From Megascapheus bottae (lineage: Eukaryota; Chordata; Mammalia; Rodentia; Geomyidae): a stretch of DNA of 64,000 bases. The stretch covers positions 7,185,001-7,249,000 of the forward strand of contig JANJXV010000039.1 of the NCBI GenBank assembly GCA_024803745.1. Reading direction: 5' to 3'. Each line of letters opens with the position of its first letter. The first letter of the stretch is position 1. The notes below the pieces were generated by a model. That model did no database searches and was not told where the DNA came from. It was given only the letters and a program-made list of their open reading frames with translations. The position numbers and the translations under genes are program-made. Below, piece after piece: positions 61,101-64,000 of this stretch.

Positions 61101-63845
61101 AGGCCAGAGCTGTGCCACTGGAGCCATAGTGCCACTTCTGACTTTTTCTGTGTATGTAGTACCAAGGAATTGAACCAGGATCTTAGTGCACTCCACCACG
61201 AGGCCACACTCCCGGCCCTTTTTGTGTTGGGTGGTTCATTAGAGTCTCGCAGATTTTTTCTTCCCAGGGCTGGCTCTGAAATGTGACCCTCAGATCTGAG
61301 CCTCCTGGCTGGGATTACAGGGGGTAAGGTACTGGTGGCCCAGTGGTGACTAGGTTTGAGGGGAGAGGAAAGCTTAAAGCTGAGAGCTGGGGGCATCTAG
61401 ATTCTGGGGGAAGACTGGAGCCTAGAACTCTGTGTCCTAATAGTGGAAAGGGCTGGAAGAGGAAGGAGAGTCAGGCCTGGGCCTGAGTGAAGGCTGGGAA
61501 TCGATTCTCCCTGTGCCTCTTGAACACCTGGGACACACTGTCATTTGCACCGGTCCCCAGATCCACGGCTGGTTGGTGGCGTCCAACTTGACACGTGGCG
61601 GAGGACACTGTGTGTGGTAAATCAGCTCTACCTGGAGACCCACGGTGCCTGGGGGATGGAGAAGCCCCCCCAAGAGGCGGAGACGACCACGGTCCAGACT
61701 CAGGGGCCAAGTTAGTGGGGCCCTGGAGGGCTGAGGGGCGTGGCTGGCAGAGGAGGACGCGGGCATCTCAGAAAGTCCTCCCTCCACGCAGAGCCCACGA
61801 GGCCAGCCCCACACCGGGTCTCTTGGATCGAAGGCCCGCTCAGCCCCGAACTGGGTCATCGTAGCCGAGTTCCGGCCTGTCTGACAGAGGAGAAGGAGGA
61901 AGGGGAGGGAGAGGAGGAGGAGGAGGATGAAGACGACGACCTTCTCACCGCTCACATCCGAGCTCTGGCCAGAGTCAGGAGCAGCTACGTGGCCAAGCAG
62001 TACCGGGGCCTTCAAGCGCGCCTCACCTCCGTTTCTGGGGGACCCCAGCGGCCTGGAGACCCAGCCACCGAGCTGCTTCAGGATGTGCGCCACCTCCTGA
62101 CGGACCTCCGGGATTCCTTGGCCCAGGATCCCGACGTCAGGGCGGTCTTTGAGAACAGGGAGCGATCCGGGGTGGCCCGGAAGGAGGAGAATCTCGGTAA
62201 TGGGGAGCGCGGGCACAGGGGGGGCCCCTTCTCCTTCCGGCTGGGCTCCGGCGTGCCATCTCCGGGTCCACGCGTGCGCTTCCCACCCAATGCCTTGGAG
62301 CTCAGCGGGCAGCACACCCGTGTCCTCTGACCTGGCCTGACGCGGGGAGGGGACTGTCAGGGAGGGTCGGGGTGTCACCTCTCCATCCCCGCAGGCTCCG
62401 CCGTGGAGGCTGCCGTGTGCCGGGCAGTGCTGGCTCCCCTCAAACCCGCCCTGTGGACGCGACTCCGCGCCTTGCGGGCGCAGCAGCTGCGGAGACTGCG
62501 CCGGAGACAGCTGGCCTTGCGGGCGGGGGCGGGGCCTCGGGGCGCGCCGGGGGCGGGGCCTCTGGGGGCGGGGCTTGAGCGGCCGCCCCCCGCCCCCGCC
62601 CTGCGCAACCGCATCCACGCCCGGCTGCACAGCTTGCACGCCGCGTGCGCCCCGCGCCGCAAGGTGGCGCTGCTACTGGCCGTGTGCGGTGACATCTACG
62701 CGGGCCTGGAGAGTGCGGGGCCCGGGAGCCCAGGTGAAAGGACGGGGCGGGTGTGCAGTGACTTACGGATCGGGGAGGAGAAGAAGCTCCTGGCTCACGT
62801 CGGGGTGGGGGAACAGGACGGCAGGCAGATCCCGAGGATCAGGTGGGAGGCGGGCACCCACCCCACCCCACCCCACATCGCTGTCTTTGGGCTCCACGTA
62901 GAGCCCCTCGGGGCCGACGCCTTCCTGCCCGCCCTCACCGAGGAGCTGATCTGGAGCCCCCACATTGGGGAGACGCAGCTGGACGTGGAGTTTCTGATGG
63001 AGCTCTTGGATCCCGATGAGCTGCGGGGAGAGGGTGAGCCCGCCCCTCCCAGAACCGCCCCAACCCAGCAGGGAGCCGGGCCGGCGCTGGGGCTCACACC
63101 TGCTAATCCTAGAGACCTAGGGGCTGAGATCGCAGGTTCCCAGTTTGAAGCCAGCCTGGTTAGGAAAAGTCCAGGGGACTTTGTTCTCCATCCTTGATGG
63201 GGCTTGAACTCCCAACTCCAGGCCTGGGCGCTGTCCCTGAGCTCTCCTGCTCAATGCTAGTGCGCCATCGCTTGGAGCCAGAGCCCCACTTCCGGCTTTC
63301 TGGTGGTTCCATGGGAGACAATGGTCTCGTGGGCCTTCCTGCCCAGGTTGGCTTTGAACTATGGTCCTCAGATCTCAGCCTCTTGAGTAGCTAGGATGCC
63401 AGGCGTGAGCCATCAAAGACACTTATCGCCAGTGAATCAGCAAGATGCTAGAATTGGAGCTGTGGCTCAAGTGGTAGAGCCCTCGCCTTCACTACAGAAG
63501 AGATAAAAAGCTCATGGACAGCGCCAAGACCCTGAGTTCAAGCCCCAATAAACAAACACACACACACACACACGCTAAGACCCTGAGTTAAAACTCCAAT
63601 AAAGCCGGGCGCGGTGGCTCACTCCTGTAATCCTCAGGAGGCTGAGACCTGAGGATCAAGGTTCAAAGCCAGCTGGGCACAAAAGAACCTGAGACTGTTA
63701 TCTCCAATTAACCCCTAGAAAACGGGAAATGGGGCTTGGCTCTAGGGTAGAGCAGTAGCCTTGAGCTGAAGAGCTCAGGGAGAGTGCCCAGGCCCAGTTC
63801 AAGCCCCATGCCCCTCCCCCCAAAAAAATCTCCAATAAACACACA

Positions 63846-63893
<48 letters not shown>

Positions 63894-64000
63894 TCAAATG
63901 CCTCTTCAAGCCATAGAAGGGAAGGCAGGCAAACTGGAGGGGACTCTAGGCGCTCATGGAAGCTGACCTCTGTTTGCTTTCTAGCTGGGTACTACCTGAC
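58182..64000 (+). CDS. RINL: Ras and Rab interactor-like protein (RINL), partial at window edge
   Basis: Member of the RIN family of VPS9-domain exchange factors for Rab5-type GTPases, acting in endocytic traffic. Exons: 58182-58234, 58351-58510, 59566-59668, 60702-60774, 60858-60922, 61561-61710, 61792-62196, 62395-62733, 62902-63033 and 63985 to the edge. All junctions keep phase, giving about 498 residues. An SH2-like region spans residues 50-150 ([29 protein letters not shown]). A Pro-rich stretch ([12 protein letters not shown]) and an acidic run follow. The helical RH region includes [18 protein letters not shown]. The VPS9 domain includes [33 protein letters not shown] and [22 protein letters not shown]. 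About 70 C-terminal residues lie beyond the window. Exon 2 was placed at acceptor 58349-58350; the next acceptor downstream would leave the SH2-like frame. The exact N-terminus is less certain than the rest. Confidence 0.9.
58925..59430 (+). mobile_element. Two type A SINEs and (GGA)n in RINL intron 2
   Basis: Copies at 58925-59116 and 59236-59425, separated by a pure (GGA)n run at about 59117-59171. Confidence 0.9.
59745..60260. mobile_element. Type B (minus) and type A (plus) SINEs in RINL intron 3
   Basis: Type B 59745-59950 and type A 60040-60258, the latter with expanded internal A-runs. Confidence 0.8.
60551..60600. repeat. CA/CATA microsatellite in RINL intron 3
   Basis: Imperfect CACACA/TACACA repeat about 100 bases before RINL exon 4. 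Confidence 0.85.
60990..61335 (-). mobile_element. SINE remnants in RINL intron 5
   Basis: ID-like start fragment 60995-61030, type A 61040-61220 and a 7SL-like type B end 61222-61325. Confidence 0.75.
62519..62600 (+). repeat. RINL: GC-box repeat inside RINL coding exon 8
   Basis: Three copies of a GGGGCGGGGCCTC-type unit encode a Gly/Ala/Pro-rich low-complexity linker ([18 protein letters not shown]) between the helical region and the VPS9 core. Confidence 0.8.
63195..63890. mobile_element. SINEs and (CA)n in RINL intron 9
   Basis: Minus-strand type B 63195-63412, plus-strand fragment 63405-63550 with CA tail, plus-strand type B 63602-63815, (CA)n 63838-63886. Confidence 0.8.

Noticed and set aside
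61437..62639. 400-codon open frame on the minus strand
   Set aside because: It lies antisense to RINL exons 6-8 and their introns. Its length follows from high GC and few stops; the product is Arg/Pro-rich with no recognised domain.

Overview
The window is mammalian nuclear DNA. Multi-exon genes with GT-AG introns, CpG-rich promoters and AATAAA poly(A) signals sit in a background saturated with short retroposons. Two SINE types dominate: an ID/tRNA-like dimer and a 7SL-like/tRNA-like composite. Together with a classical rodent ID element, these point to a rodent, most likely a geomyoid (kangaroo rat, pocket mouse or pocket gopher). The species is inferred from remembered SINE structure and was not tested by a search.

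Gene content and order match the human 19q13.2 cluster FBXO17-MRPS12-SARS2-CCER2-NFKBIB-SIRT2-RINL. From left to right: 1-10 kb is SINE-dense with no gene. At 10.7-21.2 kb lie broken pieces of F-box (FBXO17/FBXO27-type) exons beside two arrays of GC-box/CCAAT-box repeats, plus a solo LTR. MRPS12 (minus) and SARS2 (plus) are head-to-head at 23.1-31.8 kb across a promoter with four CCAAT boxes. CCER2 (plus, 34.4-36.3 kb) and NFKBIB (minus, 36.6-43.0 kb) converge tail-to-tail. NFKBIB and SIRT2 (plus, 43.4-56.7 kb) share a second head-to-head CpG promoter. RINL (plus) starts at 58.2 kb and runs off the right edge inside its VPS9 domain.

For MRPS12, SARS2, CCER2, NFKBIB and SIRT2 the exons can be joined with consistent reading phase at every junction. 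This gives predicted proteins of 139, 517, 242, 344 and 388 residues. RINL is readable for about 498 residues before the edge. Two genes serve mitochondrial translation (ribosomal protein uS12m and seryl-tRNA synthetase) and share a promoter. NFKBIB and SIRT2 are both linked to NF-kB biology and also share one. CCER2 encodes a putative secreted Glu-rich protein, and RINL a Rab5-family exchange factor.

I see no unknown multi-gene system here. The unexpected parts are the apparent local decay of the FBXO17-type gene, the periodic GC/CCAAT-box arrays (one type of which also lies inside a RINL coding exon), the well-preserved solo LTR, and several dated nested retroposon insertions.
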